A stretch of 53,116 bases of DNA. Origin: Yoonia maritima (GTDB lineage Bacteria; Pseudomonadota; Alphaproteobacteria; Rhodobacterales; Rhodobacteraceae). The translations under genes were made by a program, and so were the position numbers. The notes beneath the pieces were generated by a model. That model was not told where the DNA came from. It saw nothing but the letters and a program-made list of their open reading frames with translations, and did no database searches. Every line of letters begins with the position of its first letter. The first letter of the stretch is position 1. The stretch lies in contig NZ_PVTP01000017.1 in the NCBI RefSeq assembly GCF_003003285.1, positions 1 through 53,116 of the forward strand, in the 5' to 3' direction. Below are positions 34,140-43,355 of this stretch, one piece after another.

Positions 34140-34505
34140 ATGCAGAAATCAGATGAGCAATTAATACACGAAATTGGCCTTCGGAACTTATCCGACACAG
34201 GTGACTTTCTTGAAGTAACCACCTTTGCAGCAATCAAGCTCGCCATGCTATTTCTGACGATCCGAGCGGCTCATATTATCGTCTCACAGCATCTGTCGAA
34301 TATGATCTTACTAGACTTGGCTTTGCTAGCCAGCATGGCGATTTTTGTAGTTTGCCTAAGTAAATCGCTGGCTGCAATCTTTAGGCATTGGCGAATGGCG
34401 CAGAGGTTTGTTGATGCCCAAAACAGCGAACTAAATTTGGCTGCTGGCATGCGCTTCGTTCAAACGTTGAAGGCCTGCCGCAAGGATGCTCCTCACTCGC
34501 TTTGA
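34140..34505 (+). CDS. Small membrane protein, unknown function
   Basis: A 121-residue protein with two hydrophobic segments, about 28-48 (FAAIKLAMLFLTIRAAHIIV) and 55-75 (MILLDLALLASMAIFVVCL), and a basic C-terminal tail. It follows the XRE gene by 20 nt in the same direction, so it is probably co-transcribed. No family recognised. Confidence 0.6.
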   Translation: MQKSDEQLIHEIGLRNLSDTGDFLEVTTFAAIKLAMLFLTIRAAHIIVSQHLSNMILLDLALLASMAIFVVCLSKSLAAIFRHWRMAQRFVDAQNSELNLAAGMRFVQTLKACRKDAPHSL

Positions 34506-34623
34506 ACCAGACCTTCATCTCGGGCAGGGCTGGTGTCCGCGATGTGGGACAGAGCGGCCGCTCGATGCAACCGTTCCAGTGTCCGCTTCAGTGACGTACT
34601 TCAGAAATTGATTGCTGCGCCTC

Positions 34624-34944
34624 CTAGATTGCCCCTGTCATCGCGGTCGTTAGCGCCTCGCCGCTGACCCGCCTATAATTTACAAACGCATTAGCGCTGA
34701 GCACGACAAAAAAACTATCCATATTGATGAGCACATAGCCTTCCTCCAAGACGGCGCGTGTCAGCTGTTCGATATCGTCAGCATAAAGCCGTTTCTTTCC
34801 TAACAACTCTTTGACTTGCTTCGATGACATTCGAAACCGGCCACTTTCTTTGCCACCAAAGCTCTTTGCGTAGAGGTTAGATAGTTGCTGCGCAGCAGCC
34901 TGAAAGTGAGACATTTTAATTTCCAATACGTGATCATTTTTCAT
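34624..34944 (-). CDS. Hypothetical protein
   Basis: A 106-residue protein, or 96 residues if Met11 (34914) is the start. The middle part SSKQVKELLGKKRLYADDIEQLTRAVLEEGYVLINMDS is helical and then beta-like. No recognised family. It is divergent from mgtE across a short AT-rich promoter gap (34945-34996). Confidence 0.55.
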   Translation of the reverse strand: MKNDHVLEIKMSHFQAAAQQLSNLYAKSFGGKESGRFRMSSKQVKELLGKKRLYADDIEQLTRAVLEEGYVLINMDSFFVVLSANAFVNYRRVSGEALTTAMTGAI

Positions 34945-34996
34945 CTATAGACAATAAATATTTGCCTATGTAAATACTCCGCATGGAGAAACCGAA

Positions 34997-36370
34997 ATGA
35001 ATCAGCACGTCACCCCTATTGAGATCGACATCGACTTGTCGGAAGAATTACAAGCTGCAGTAGCGGCTGGCGATGCTGTGCAATTGGATTCCCTACTTGA
35101 ACGGCTTTCACTGTCAGAAGCGCTCCGAGAGCTACTGAACTTGACAGTAGAAGAACGCGGTTCTGTTCTGACGCTGGTCTCACCCGAAATGGCTGCCAAC
35201 CTGATTGAGGAAGCACCGCATGAAGTCGCTGCAGACCTTATGGAGGGCCTTGAGACTGAACGCGCCGTCGAAATTATGGACGAACTGGATTCTGACGTGC
35301 AGGCCGATCTTATCGGCGACATGGAGCACGAAGAAGCCGAGGCTATCCTTAGCCAGATGGATGCTGAGGAAGCTGCTGATGTCCGCCGGCTGTCAGAATA
35401 CGAAGATGACACTGCTGGTGGCCTGATGATGTCAGAAGTATTCGCATGCGCGGACACAATGACAGTCAGCGACGTCATTAAGGTGCTTGCCAAAGACGAT
35501 GATGATGTTGACCGATATCGCGGCCAGCACCCTTATATTATTGACGGTACTGGTCGTCTGGTTGGCGTGGTTTCGCTGCGTGGTTTGCTTGCAACCAAAC
35601 GGGCCGCGCTTTTGACAACCATTATGGTTGAACCAAAGACGGTACTAGCGAACGCGACTTTATCTGATCTTGGAGACATTTTCGACAAGTTTGATTTTCT
35701 GGGCGTGCCGGTCGTGGGCGATGATGGCAAGGTGCTGGGTGTCGTGAGCCGCGATGCCGTTTCTCAGGCATTGCTAGAACGTGCCGAAAGCGAGAACCTC
35801 AAACTGCAAGGTGTTGTCGGGGACGAACTACGGTCAATGCCAACCTGGCTGCGGTCACGGCGGCGGCTAGCATGGCTTTCAGCCAATATTGTGCTGAATA
35901 TGATCGCGGCATCGGTGATTTCCGCTTATGAGGAAACGCTGCTCGCGGTCATCGCAATCGCAGTGTTCTTGCCGATGGTATCGGACATGTCCGGCTGTTC
36001 AGGCAACCAAGCGGTTGGCGTCACCATGCGCGAACTAAGCCTCGGTCTTGTGCGTCCCAAGGATGCTTTCAAAGTATGGCTTAAAGAAATCAGCGTTGGT
36101 GTCATCAACGGGATCGCCTTAGGCATTCTCATTGGCATCGTTGCTTGGATTTGGAAGGGAAGCCCTGCGCTTGGGCTCGTGATTGGTGCGGCCCTTGCAC
36201 TGAATACCATGTTGGCCGTGTCGATTGGCGGCGTGGTGCCCCTATTACTCAAACGGATCGGCCAAGACCCTGCCGTAGCGAGCGGGCCGCTCTTGACGAC
36301 TGTAACTGATATGGCTGGGTTCTTTTTCGTACTGAGCCTTGCGACACTTTTGATGCCATGGCTGGTGTAA
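34997..36370 (+). CDS. mgtE: Magnesium transporter MgtE
   Basis: A 457-residue MgtE. Order of domains: N-terminal helical MgtE_N (about 40-150; many LSQMDAEEAADV-type repeats), two CBS domains (about 150-275; HPYIIDGTGRLVGVVSLR and FLGVPVVGDDGKVLGVVSRD), a plug helix, and a C-terminal five-helix membrane domain (about 290-455) with GCSGNQAVGVTMRELSLG. It imports Mg2+ and is gated by Mg2+ binding to the cytosolic part. GGAGAAACC precedes the ATG. The stop is adjacent to the rimB-like start. Confidence 0.96.
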   Translation: MNQHVTPIEIDIDLSEELQAAVAAGDAVQLDSLLERLSLSEALRELLNLTVEERGSVLTLVSPEMAANLIEEAPHEVAADLMEGLETERAVEIMDELDSDVQADLIGDMEHEEAEAILSQMDAEEAADVRRLSEYEDDTAGGLMMSEVFACADTMTVSDVIKVLAKDDDDVDRYRGQHPYIIDGTGRLVGVVSLRGLLATKRAALLTTIMVEPKTVLANATLSDLGDIFDKFDFLGVPVVGDDGKVLGVVSRDAVSQALLERAESENLKLQGVVGDELRSMPTWLRSRRRLAWLSANIVLNMIAASVISAYEETLLAVIAIAVFLPMVSDMSGCSGNQAVGVTMRELSLGLVRPKDAFKVWLKEISVGVINGIALGILIGIVAWIWKGSPALGLVIGAALALNTMLAVSIGGVVPLLLKRIGQDPAVASGPLLTTVTDMAGFFFVLSLATLLMPWLV

Positions 36371-36372
36371 CG

Positions 36373-36822
36373 ATGAGCAAAGCAACCAAAAAGCCCAAAC
36401 CTGACCTGCTGGTTATTGGATGGATGGAACACCTTGATCTTCCAGATCTTGATGTCCGGCAATTGAAGGCCAAGATTGACACAGGCGCCCGGACATCCGC
36501 GCTGCATGCGACGCATATCGAAGTCTTTGACAACGACGGAATTGAATGGGTGCGGTTCCAGACGCAAATTTCCGACGATGCACCAACTCATTGGGCCGAA
36601 TGCCCCGTCTATGATCGACGTGAAATCAAAAACACAAGCGGCGTTCCCGAGGTGCGTATTGTGATCCGCACACGCCTAAAGCTGACGAATAAATCTTGGC
36701 TCATATCAGTGTCTCTTGCTGATCGCAGCAACATGACATTTCCGATGATCATAGGGCGCACCGCGCTCAAGAAACATAACATTGCGGTGCATACACGCCG
36801 CGCAAACTTGACCAGTTCTTAA
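36373..36822 (+). CDS. ATP-dependent zinc protease-like (RimB-type retropepsin) protein
   Basis: A 149-residue protein of the family that accompanies RimK. The active-site-like motif [13 protein letters not shown] is aspartic-protease (retropepsin) like, with the DTG at about residues 36-38. The C-terminal [10 protein letters not shown] is also typical. In Pseudomonas the homologue (RimB) trims or regulates glutamate tails added to ribosomal protein S6 by RimK. Start at 36373 preferred; 36358 overlaps mgtE. Confidence 0.88.
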   Translation: MSKATKKPKPDLLVIGWMEHLDLPDLDVRQLKAKIDTGARTSALHATHIEVFDNDGIEWVRFQTQISDDAPTHWAECPVYDRREIKNTSGVPEVRIVIRTRLKLTNKSWLISVSLADRSNMTFPMIIGRTALKKHNIAVHTRRANLTSS

Positions 36823-36857
36823 AGGTCAACGCCCCAGAGGCAGAAAGGGTTTTCGAT

Positions 36858-37763
36858 ATGAAAATCGCTATGATGGCACGCAATGCTAAACTGTATTCAC
36901 ACCAACGCCTGAAAGAGGCCGCTGAAGAACGTGGGCATGAGTTCCACATTATTAACACCCTGCGCTGCTATATGAACATCGCATCGCGGCGTCCTGAAAT
37001 GTATTATAACGGCGAAAAACTTGAAGGTTTTGATGCGGTTATCCCCCGCATTGGTACATCTATCACGTTTTATGGCCTAGCCGTGTTGCGCCAATTTGAA
37101 ATGATGGGTGTGTATCCTTTGAACGAAAGCGTTGCGATTGGCCGTAGCCGAGACAAGCTGCGTTCCATGCAGTTGCTTGCCCGTGATGGCATCGGCCTTC
37201 CTGTGACGACTTTTGCGCACGACCCCAAACAAACCGACGAGGTTCTGAAACTGGCTGGCGGTGCACCTATCGTTATTAAGCTGTTGGAAGGCACGCAGGG
37301 CCTAGGTGTGGTTTTGGCTGACACCAACCGGTCTGCAACTTCTGTGGTAGAGGCATTTCGCGCAACAGGCACGAACATTCTTTTGCAGGAATTCATCAAA
37401 GAGGCTGGCGGAACCGACATTCGCGCCATTGTTGTCGGCGGCAAAGTCATCGCAGCCATGAAACGCACAGGTGCCGAAGGTGACTTCCGGTCGAACTTGC
37501 ACCGTGGTGGCTCTGCTCAGGTGATTAAGCTTTCACCAGAAGAACGTTCAACAGCCATTCGCGCTGCAAAATCCATGGGCCTGAATGTTTGTGGTGTTGA
37601 TATGCTGCGCGCAAACCATGGGCCTGTTGTTATGGAGGTGAACTCATCCCCGGGTCTGGAAGGCGTCGAAAAGGCTACTGGTCTGGACGTTGCGGGAAAA
37701 ATCATCGAGTATCTTGAGAAAAGCGCCGCCAAAGGCAACACCAAGACCAAAGGTAAAGGCTAA
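36858..37763 (+). CDS. rimK: Ribosomal protein S6 glutamate ligase family (RimK)
   Basis: A 301-residue ATP-grasp ligase. [31 protein letters not shown] and [17 protein letters not shown] are ATP-grasp motifs, and [12 protein letters not shown] is the metal-binding C-terminal motif. It adds glutamate residues to the C-terminus of S6 or a related acceptor. It follows the RimB-like gene and its stop overlaps the next start by 1 base, so it is one operon. Confidence 0.94.
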   Translation: MKIAMMARNAKLYSHQRLKEAAEERGHEFHIINTLRCYMNIASRRPEMYYNGEKLEGFDAVIPRIGTSITFYGLAVLRQFEMMGVYPLNESVAIGRSRDKLRSMQLLARDGIGLPVTTFAHDPKQTDEVLKLAGGAPIVIKLLEGTQGLGVVLADTNRSATSVVEAFRATGTNILLQEFIKEAGGTDIRAIVVGGKVIAAMKRTGAEGDFRSNLHRGGSAQVIKLSPEERSTAIRAAKSMGLNVCGVDMLRANHGPVVMEVNSSPGLEGVEKATGLDVAGKIIEYLEKSAAKGNTKTKGKG

Positions 37764-38806
37764 TGGCGCGGCGCGCAGCATTTGAAATTGGTGGCCAAAG
37801 CATCCCTGCAGGCACACGGCAGACCGTTGACCTTCCCGTCAGCGTTCTGTCGGACCACACGCCTGTCGCGATGTCGGTGCATGTCATTCACGGCAAGGCC
37901 GATGGTCCGACTGTGTTTGTCAGCGCGGGCATCCACGGGGACGAAGTGATTGGCGTTGAAATCGTACGCCGCCTTTTGCGGGCACCCAATCTTAAAACGC
38001 TGCGCGGTACGCTTATTGTGATCCCGATTGTGAACGCTTTCGGGTTCATCAACCATTCGCGCTATCTTCCTGATCGGCGGGATTTGAACCGCATGTTCCC
38101 CGGCACGCCAGGTGGGTCGCTCGCTTCGCGGCTGGCACATCTGTTTTTGAACGAAATCGTCGCGCGTTGTGATCTTGGAATCGACCTTCATTCGGCTGCG
38201 ATCCATCGCACAAACCTGCCGCAAGTGCGCATTTCGCCTGATAACGCCTATACTGCAGAACTGGCCGAAGTATTTGGAGCACCTGTGATCCTGCAATCGC
38301 CGCTGCGCGAAGGATCATTGCGGGGGGCGGCAAAGGATATTGGCAAGGATGTTCTGCTTTATGAAGCGGGTGAAGGTCTGCGGTTTGACGAAATGTCGGT
38401 ACGGGCTGGCGTTGCGGGCATCTTGCGCGTGCTGCGGCATGTCGGAATGCTTTCGGCAAAAGGCATCGCAAAGCCTAAAGCTGCATCACAATATTGCATG
38501 TCCAGCAAATGGCTCCGCGCACCTGCAGGTGGGCTACTTCGAACATTCCGTGCCGATGGCGATGTGGTCGCCAAGGGCGACATCATGGCGGTTGTCGCTG
38601 ACCCCTTCGGCGAAGCCGAAGAAGATATCGTCGCGCCTTTCAATGGCATCGTCGTGGGACGGGCCGTTCTGCCCATCGTCAATGAAGGTGACGCTGTGTT
38701 CCACCTCGCACGTGTGAAATCCATGTCTGTCGCAGAAGGCACAGTCGAAGATTTGAACGACCAGCTATCAGATGACCCACTGTTCGATGAAGACGAGATT
38801 ATATGA
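37763..38806 (+). CDS. AstE/AspA-family (succinylglutamate desuccinylase/aspartoacylase-like) protein
   Basis: A 347-residue zinc carboxypeptidase-like deacylase. Zinc ligands are expected in SAGIHGDEVIG (His, Glu) and GIDLHSAA (His). The C-terminal part (APAGGLLRTF ... DIVAPFNGIVVG) is a biotinyl-lipoyl-like barrel common in this subfamily. It starts at the last base of rimK. Its place next to RimK suggests action on glutamylated or acylated amino-acid products, but the substrate is unknown. Confidence 0.88.
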   Translation: MARRAAFEIGGQSIPAGTRQTVDLPVSVLSDHTPVAMSVHVIHGKADGPTVFVSAGIHGDEVIGVEIVRRLLRAPNLKTLRGTLIVIPIVNAFGFINHSRYLPDRRDLNRMFPGTPGGSLASRLAHLFLNEIVARCDLGIDLHSAAIHRTNLPQVRISPDNAYTAELAEVFGAPVILQSPLREGSLRGAAKDIGKDVLLYEAGEGLRFDEMSVRAGVAGILRVLRHVGMLSAKGIAKPKAASQYCMSSKWLRAPAGGLLRTFRADGDVVAKGDIMAVVADPFGEAEEDIVAPFNGIVVGRAVLPIVNEGDAVFHLARVKSMSVAEGTVEDLNDQLSDDPLFDEDEII

Positions 38807-38885
38807 CCCCCTAGGCCTGCAACGTGTTCATTTGGTAGCACATGAAATAGCGTGCATTCGCTGCGTCGCAGCAGTTTGGTAATTT

Positions 38886-38981
38886 GGGCTCTCTTGAGAC
38901 CTTCGCCGCGTTCTGCACCAATGATCGGTTCAGGAAATCGTGCCGTTCGCTGCGGCTTGTCTGAACTGACACAGCGCGGAC
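38886..38981. repeat. 96-bp repeat, copy A
   Basis: Identical over 96 bp to 39792-39887 (906 bp away, same orientation), with weaker similarity extending about 20 bp to the left (TCGCAGCAG). A diverged third copy lies around 45530-45590. No gene was recognised in 38807-39039. Confidence 0.95.
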
Positions 38982-39039
38982 TTTGCTGCCGTTCAAAACT
39001 TGACTTGGAATGACCGCACTAAGCGATATTTGCCGAACC

Positions 39040-39651
39040 CTATTCGGCACCTTCTCCACAAATATCCTCAAGCATTTCCCATCGCCAGTCCTCTAAGGTC
39101 GGTACCGGAAAATCAATGCTCCGAACCTGCAAATCACCAAAATCTGGAAATGTTGTGTGACCATTGCCAGTCAGCAAATTCATCTCACAACTTTGACCAA
39201 ACATTTCCCCAGTTTCAGGATCATCAAAATCAAGACCCCATTGATCATACGTTAGGCCCACAACGCGATATGCCTCAGCACGGTGCGCTACGACAAGGTT
39301 CACTCGGTACTTACTTGGCCCGTTCAAGTGCTCAGATGTGACAGTCAAAGAGCCGACATCATTCATTTCAAGTTGCGGCTGATCACTTGGCTCATTGAGC
39401 CAACCAACAACTCCACCTGACGCAAGAATTTTTGAACCGTCAGAAGATCTAATATCGAGTCTAAGCTCATCGTAACCACGCAATTCGATAATTTCTGCCA
39501 GACCGTCACCGTCGAGGTCAAGCGTTCGTGACGCAATCAATGTAGTCTCATCGGCAAGGACTTGAGATATTTGTGAGGCAAAAATGATTGAACCAGTAAG
39601 AAGCGGTGACAAAAACAACTTCTTACCTGCAAGTCTGACTTCTTGAGGCAT
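39040..39651 (-). CDS. Exported hypothetical protein with calcium-loop-like motif
   Basis: A 203-residue protein with a signal-peptide-like start (hydrophobic segment about 12-33, ending VLAD). TLDLDGDGLAEIIEL is an EF-hand/FG-GAP-like calcium-binding loop at about residues 43-57. The rest is beta-rich. No family recognised. It sits alone between two identical 96-bp repeats. Confidence 0.72.
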   Translation of the reverse strand: MPQEVRLAGKKLFLSPLLTGSIIFASQISQVLADETTLIASRTLDLDGDGLAEIIELRGYDELRLDIRSSDGSKILASGGVVGWLNEPSDQPQLEMNDVGSLTVTSEHLNGPSKYRVNLVVAHRAEAYRVVGLTYDQWGLDFDDPETGEMFGQSCEMNLLTGNGHTTFPDFGDLQVRSIDFPVPTLEDWRWEMLEDICGEGAE

Positions 39652-40037
39652 GTTATTTAGACCTATCGCTGAATGCGCATCAATACAATTTTCTGCTCTG
39701 GACGAACTTCACAGAACAGGCTTGAAAAACAGATAAGCGATAGAGACCCGCAGAACCAGACACTCGTGCAAATCGCAGCAGCCGTTACTTCGGGCTCTCT
39801 TGAGACCTTCGCCGCGTTCTGCACCAATGATCGGTTCAGGAAATCGTGCCGTTCGCTGCGGCTTGTCTGAACTGACACAGCGCGGACAAACTTCACCTTC
39901 AAAGTGTCGTTCGAAATGTCTGCTAGATGGCCCAAGGCCGACCTTCGTGCAGATACTGCGAACGTCGACAACGAGTCGATAGCGGTATCCTTCAACGTCT
40001 ATGTATCCAATGTGTGACATTAAAATCTAAGATATCT
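39652..40037. other. Non-coding stretch with repeat copy B
   Basis: Holds the second 96-bp repeat. On the minus strand, from an ATG at 40020, a reading frame begins YIDVEGYRYRLVVDVRSICTK and then runs into the repeat; it may be the 5' part of a gene broken by the repeat. No complete gene is recognised. Confidence 0.45.
39792..39887. repeat. 96-bp repeat, copy B
   Basis: Exact copy of 38886-38981. The plus strand of both can be read as ...GSLETFAAFCTNDRFRKS... up to a stop. Confidence 0.95.
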
Positions 40038-43000
40038 TTAGTGAAAATCCCTGCTCGGAAATAGCCGCTTTGCCTGCTCGCGCGGATGCCTGGCACGCGA
40101 GGGATAGCGAGGCTTGCGCGGCGCATCGTCAGCTTGGGGTTCGGTTATCCCGATTGCGTCATCCATAGGATGCCCAAGCTCGCTTAGGCGGTGCGATAGG
40201 TCTTCGATATGTTGCGCAACCAAATGCACGACGATGCCTTCACGTTGCAGATACCCCGTGACCCGTAACAGACGCCCGCCCATGACAACACGGCGGTATT
40301 GTTCGTAAACTTTGCGCCAAACCACCACGTTGGAAACGCCTGTTTCATCTTCAAGCGTCAGGAAAACTACGCCAGAGGCCGTGCCGGGACGCTGGCGTGT
40401 TATCACAAGGCCGCAAACGCATGTGCGCTCAAGCGGGGCCGTGGCAAGGGCGGCGTGGGTCGTGAGGTTCGGTATGTTGGGGCGCAACAATTCCATCGGG
40501 TGCGCACGCAAAGACAAGCGCATAGAAACGTAGTCTTCCACCACCTCTTCGCCAAGGTTCATGGTGGGCAAATCAACGCGCGGCTCAAAGATGCCTTCGC
40601 CTTCGATGGGGTCGTTGAACAAGGGCAAAGGCTGCTGTCCACGGATCGCTTTTACATACCACAGCGCATTGCGTCGCCCTAAACCCATGTCAGAAAATGC
40701 ATCGGCCTCGGCCAGCCGTTCCAGCACGTTTGGGGCTATGCCCGCCCGTAACCACAGGCTTTCAGGGTCGGGGTAGCCATTACCACGCGCAGCGACAATC
40801 CAACCTGCGTCTTCTTCGCGAAACCCTTTGATCTGACGAAACCCAAGGCGCAGCGCCAAGCTGCTATCCGAGCGGCGCTCAAGCGTATTGTCCCATGCGC
40901 TGTTGTTCACGCAAATCGGCCGTGTCTCAACGCTGTGTTCGCGGACATCGCGCACGATCTGGGCCGGTGCGTAAAACCCCATCGGTTGTGAATTCAGCAA
41001 CCCGCATGCAAAGGCCGCAGGGTGATGGCATTTGAGCCAAGCAGACACATAGGCGAGCAGTGCAAAGGCGGCGGCATGGCTTTCTGGAAAACCATATTCA
41101 CCAAACCCCTCGATCTGGCCAAAGCATCGTTCAGCAAAATCTGGTTCATATCCGCGCTCAAGCATCCCACCGATAAAGCGGTCTTTGAAAGTGCTGATTG
41201 TTCCCATCCGCCGGAACGTCGCCAATGAACGGCGCAGATGGTCGGCCTCTTCGGGGCTGAACCCCGCCGCAACAACTGCAATCTGCATTGCCTGTTCCTG
41301 AAACAGCGGCACACCCAGCGTTTTGCCCAATACCTTTTCCAGTTCGGGGGACGGGAAGCTCACGCTTTCTTTGCCTTGGCGACGGTTGATATAGGGATGC
41401 ACCATGCCGCCTTGGATCGGGCCGGGGCGCACGATGGCGACCTCAATCACCAGATCATAAAACTCACGGGGTTTCATGCGGGGCAAGAAGTTCAACTGCG
41501 CACGGCTTTCGACCTGAAACACACCAACCGCGTCAGCGGCGCATAGCATGTCATAGGTTGCGGTATCCGCTTGCGGCACAGTCGCGATACTCAGCGGTTC
41601 GCCGCCTTCCGACGCTGCAATCAAATCGAAGGTTTTACGAATACACGTTAGCATTCCAAGGCTGAGGATATCGACTTTCAGAATACCAAGCGTATCAATA
41701 TCATCTTTGTCCCACTCAATAATGGTGCGGTTGTCCATCGCCGCATTTTCAATCGGGCAAAGTTCATCAAGCCGCCCCTTGGTGATGATAAAGCCCCCAA
41801 CGTGTTGAGACAGATGGCGTGGGAAGCCGATGATTTCACCAATCAAACGTATGGTTTGGGCGAGGCGCTTGTCGTTCAAATCAAGACCAAGTTCGCGGAT
41901 GCGTTCGGGGTCGGCGCCGCTGTTGGAGTGGCCCCAAATTTGCCCCGACAAATTGGCGGTCACGTCTTTCGACAAGCCCATGACCTTACCAACTTCGCCG
42001 ATGGCTGCACGGGATCGGAAATGGATCACCGTGGCGCATAGACCTGCGCGATGGCGTCCGTATTTGGCATAGATATGCTGGATCACCTCTTCGCGGCGTT
42101 CATGTTCAAAATCGACATCAATGTCGGGTGGTTCGCCACGATGTTCGGACACAAAGCGTTCAACAACCATCGTGATGGTTTCGGGGCTGACATCGGTAAT
42201 GCCTAGCAAGTAACACAGGATCGAATTGGCCGCAGACCCGCGCCCTTGGCACAGTATGCCTTCGCCGCGTGCAAACTGCACAATGTCATGCACCGTCAGA
42301 AAGTAGGCAGGGAATTTCAGTTTCTCGACAAGGATCAATTCCTTTTTGACTTGGGCGATGGCCTTGTCAGTCGCGCCATTTGGGTAGCGCCGTTTTAACC
42401 CCTCATAGGCAAGGCGCGTCAGGCGCTGTTGGGGTGTTTCACTGTCGCTAATCTCATCTGGGTATTCATACGACAACTCACTCAAACAAAACCCGCACCG
42501 TGCGGTGATCTCAAGCGTGCGCTGAATGGCGGCAGGGTGGTCGCGAAACATCCGCGCCATGTCTTGCGCACCCTTGAGGCGACGTTCGCCGTTGGGCAAA
42601 GCATGAGTGCCGATCTGGTCGATGGTGATATGTTCGCGCATGCAGGTCAGCACATCCGCCAACTGGCGACGATTGGCGTGGTGCATCAAGACATCCCCAA
42701 CGGCGACCATCGGCGCCGAGGTGCGCCGCGCCAGTTCTGCACAAGACTTTAGATAGGCTTGATCGGACCCGTTGTATCTAGGTGCCGCCCCAAGAAACAC
42801 ATGGTTGGGATAACTGCGAATCGCAGCTTGGATATGATCACGCACTGGTTTGGCGTGGATATTCCCCTGCGGTAAAGCAATCAAGATAATGCCCGCGCAT
42901 CCGTCTAACAGATCATGCATATCAAGGTGGCAGTCGCCCTTTTCGGCCCGCCGTTTTCCAAGGGTCAGAAGACGGGACAGACGCGCATATGCCGCGCGGT

Positions 43001-43355
43001 CTTGCGGCAAGGCGATCCAATCAACGGGGCTGTCGCGCAACACCAAACGACACCCGACAATGAGCTTCGGGAATTGCATTGTCTCAGGGCGTGGTATCTC
43101 AAGCGCAGGGCCGTCGCGTTTTCGTGTATCGGAATCCATCTGCTGACTGGATCGCACTTTGATCGCTTCCGTTGCGCCGCGCTTGAGCTCCTTCAACGCA
43201 GAATAGGCCCGCACAACACCCGCCAGTGAATTACGGTCCGTGATCGCGATAGCAGACAGCCCCAGTTCGGCGGCCCGCAACATCAACTCCTCAGGGTGGG
43301 ATGCTCCCTTTAGGAAGGTAAAATTTGAGGTGACGCAAAGCTCGGAATACCTCAT
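40038..43355 (-). CDS. dnaE2: Error-prone DNA polymerase DnaE2
   Basis: A 1105-residue C-family polymerase. An N-terminal PHP domain starts YSELCVTSNFTFLKGASHPEEL. Catalytic acidic residues lie in PPDIDVDFEHERREEV. A C-terminal OB domain (VVFLTLEDETGVSNVVVW) follows, and there is no long tau-binding tail, as in DnaE2. It carries out mutagenic translesion synthesis with ImuA and ImuB. The ATG at 43355 overlaps the imuB stop (ATGA). Confidence 0.96.
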   Translation of the reverse strand: MRYSELCVTSNFTFLKGASHPEELMLRAAELGLSAIAITDRNSLAGVVRAYSALKELKRGATEAIKVRSSQQMDSDTRKRDGPALEIPRPETMQFPKLIVGCRLVLRDSPVDWIALPQDRAAYARLSRLLTLGKRRAEKGDCHLDMHDLLDGCAGIILIALPQGNIHAKPVRDHIQAAIRSYPNHVFLGAAPRYNGSDQAYLKSCAELARRTSAPMVAVGDVLMHHANRRQLADVLTCMREHITIDQIGTHALPNGERRLKGAQDMARMFRDHPAAIQRTLEITARCGFCLSELSYEYPDEISDSETPQQRLTRLAYEGLKRRYPNGATDKAIAQVKKELILVEKLKFPAYFLTVHDIVQFARGEGILCQGRGSAANSILCYLLGITDVSPETITMVVERFVSEHRGEPPDIDVDFEHERREEVIQHIYAKYGRHRAGLCATVIHFRSRAAIGEVGKVMGLSKDVTANLSGQIWGHSNSGADPERIRELGLDLNDKRLAQTIRLIGEIIGFPRHLSQHVGGFIITKGRLDELCPIENAAMDNRTIIEWDKDDIDTLGILKVDILSLGMLTCIRKTFDLIAASEGGEPLSIATVPQADTATYDMLCAADAVGVFQVESRAQLNFLPRMKPREFYDLVIEVAIVRPGPIQGGMVHPYINRRQGKESVSFPSPELEKVLGKTLGVPLFQEQAMQIAVVAAGFSPEEADHLRRSLATFRRMGTISTFKDRFIGGMLERGYEPDFAERCFGQIEGFGEYGFPESHAAAFALLAYVSAWLKCHHPAAFACGLLNSQPMGFYAPAQIVRDVREHSVETRPICVNNSAWDNTLERRSDSSLALRLGFRQIKGFREEDAGWIVAARGNGYPDPESLWLRAGIAPNVLERLAEADAFSDMGLGRRNALWYVKAIRGQQPLPLFNDPIEGEGIFEPRVDLPTMNLGEEVVEDYVSMRLSLRAHPMELLRPNIPNLTTHAALATAPLERTCVCGLVITRQRPGTASGVVFLTLEDETGVSNVVVWRKVYEQYRRVVMGGRLLRVTGYLQREGIVVHLVAQHIEDLSHRLSELGHPMDDAIGITEPQADDAPRKPRYPSRARHPREQAKRLFPSRDFH

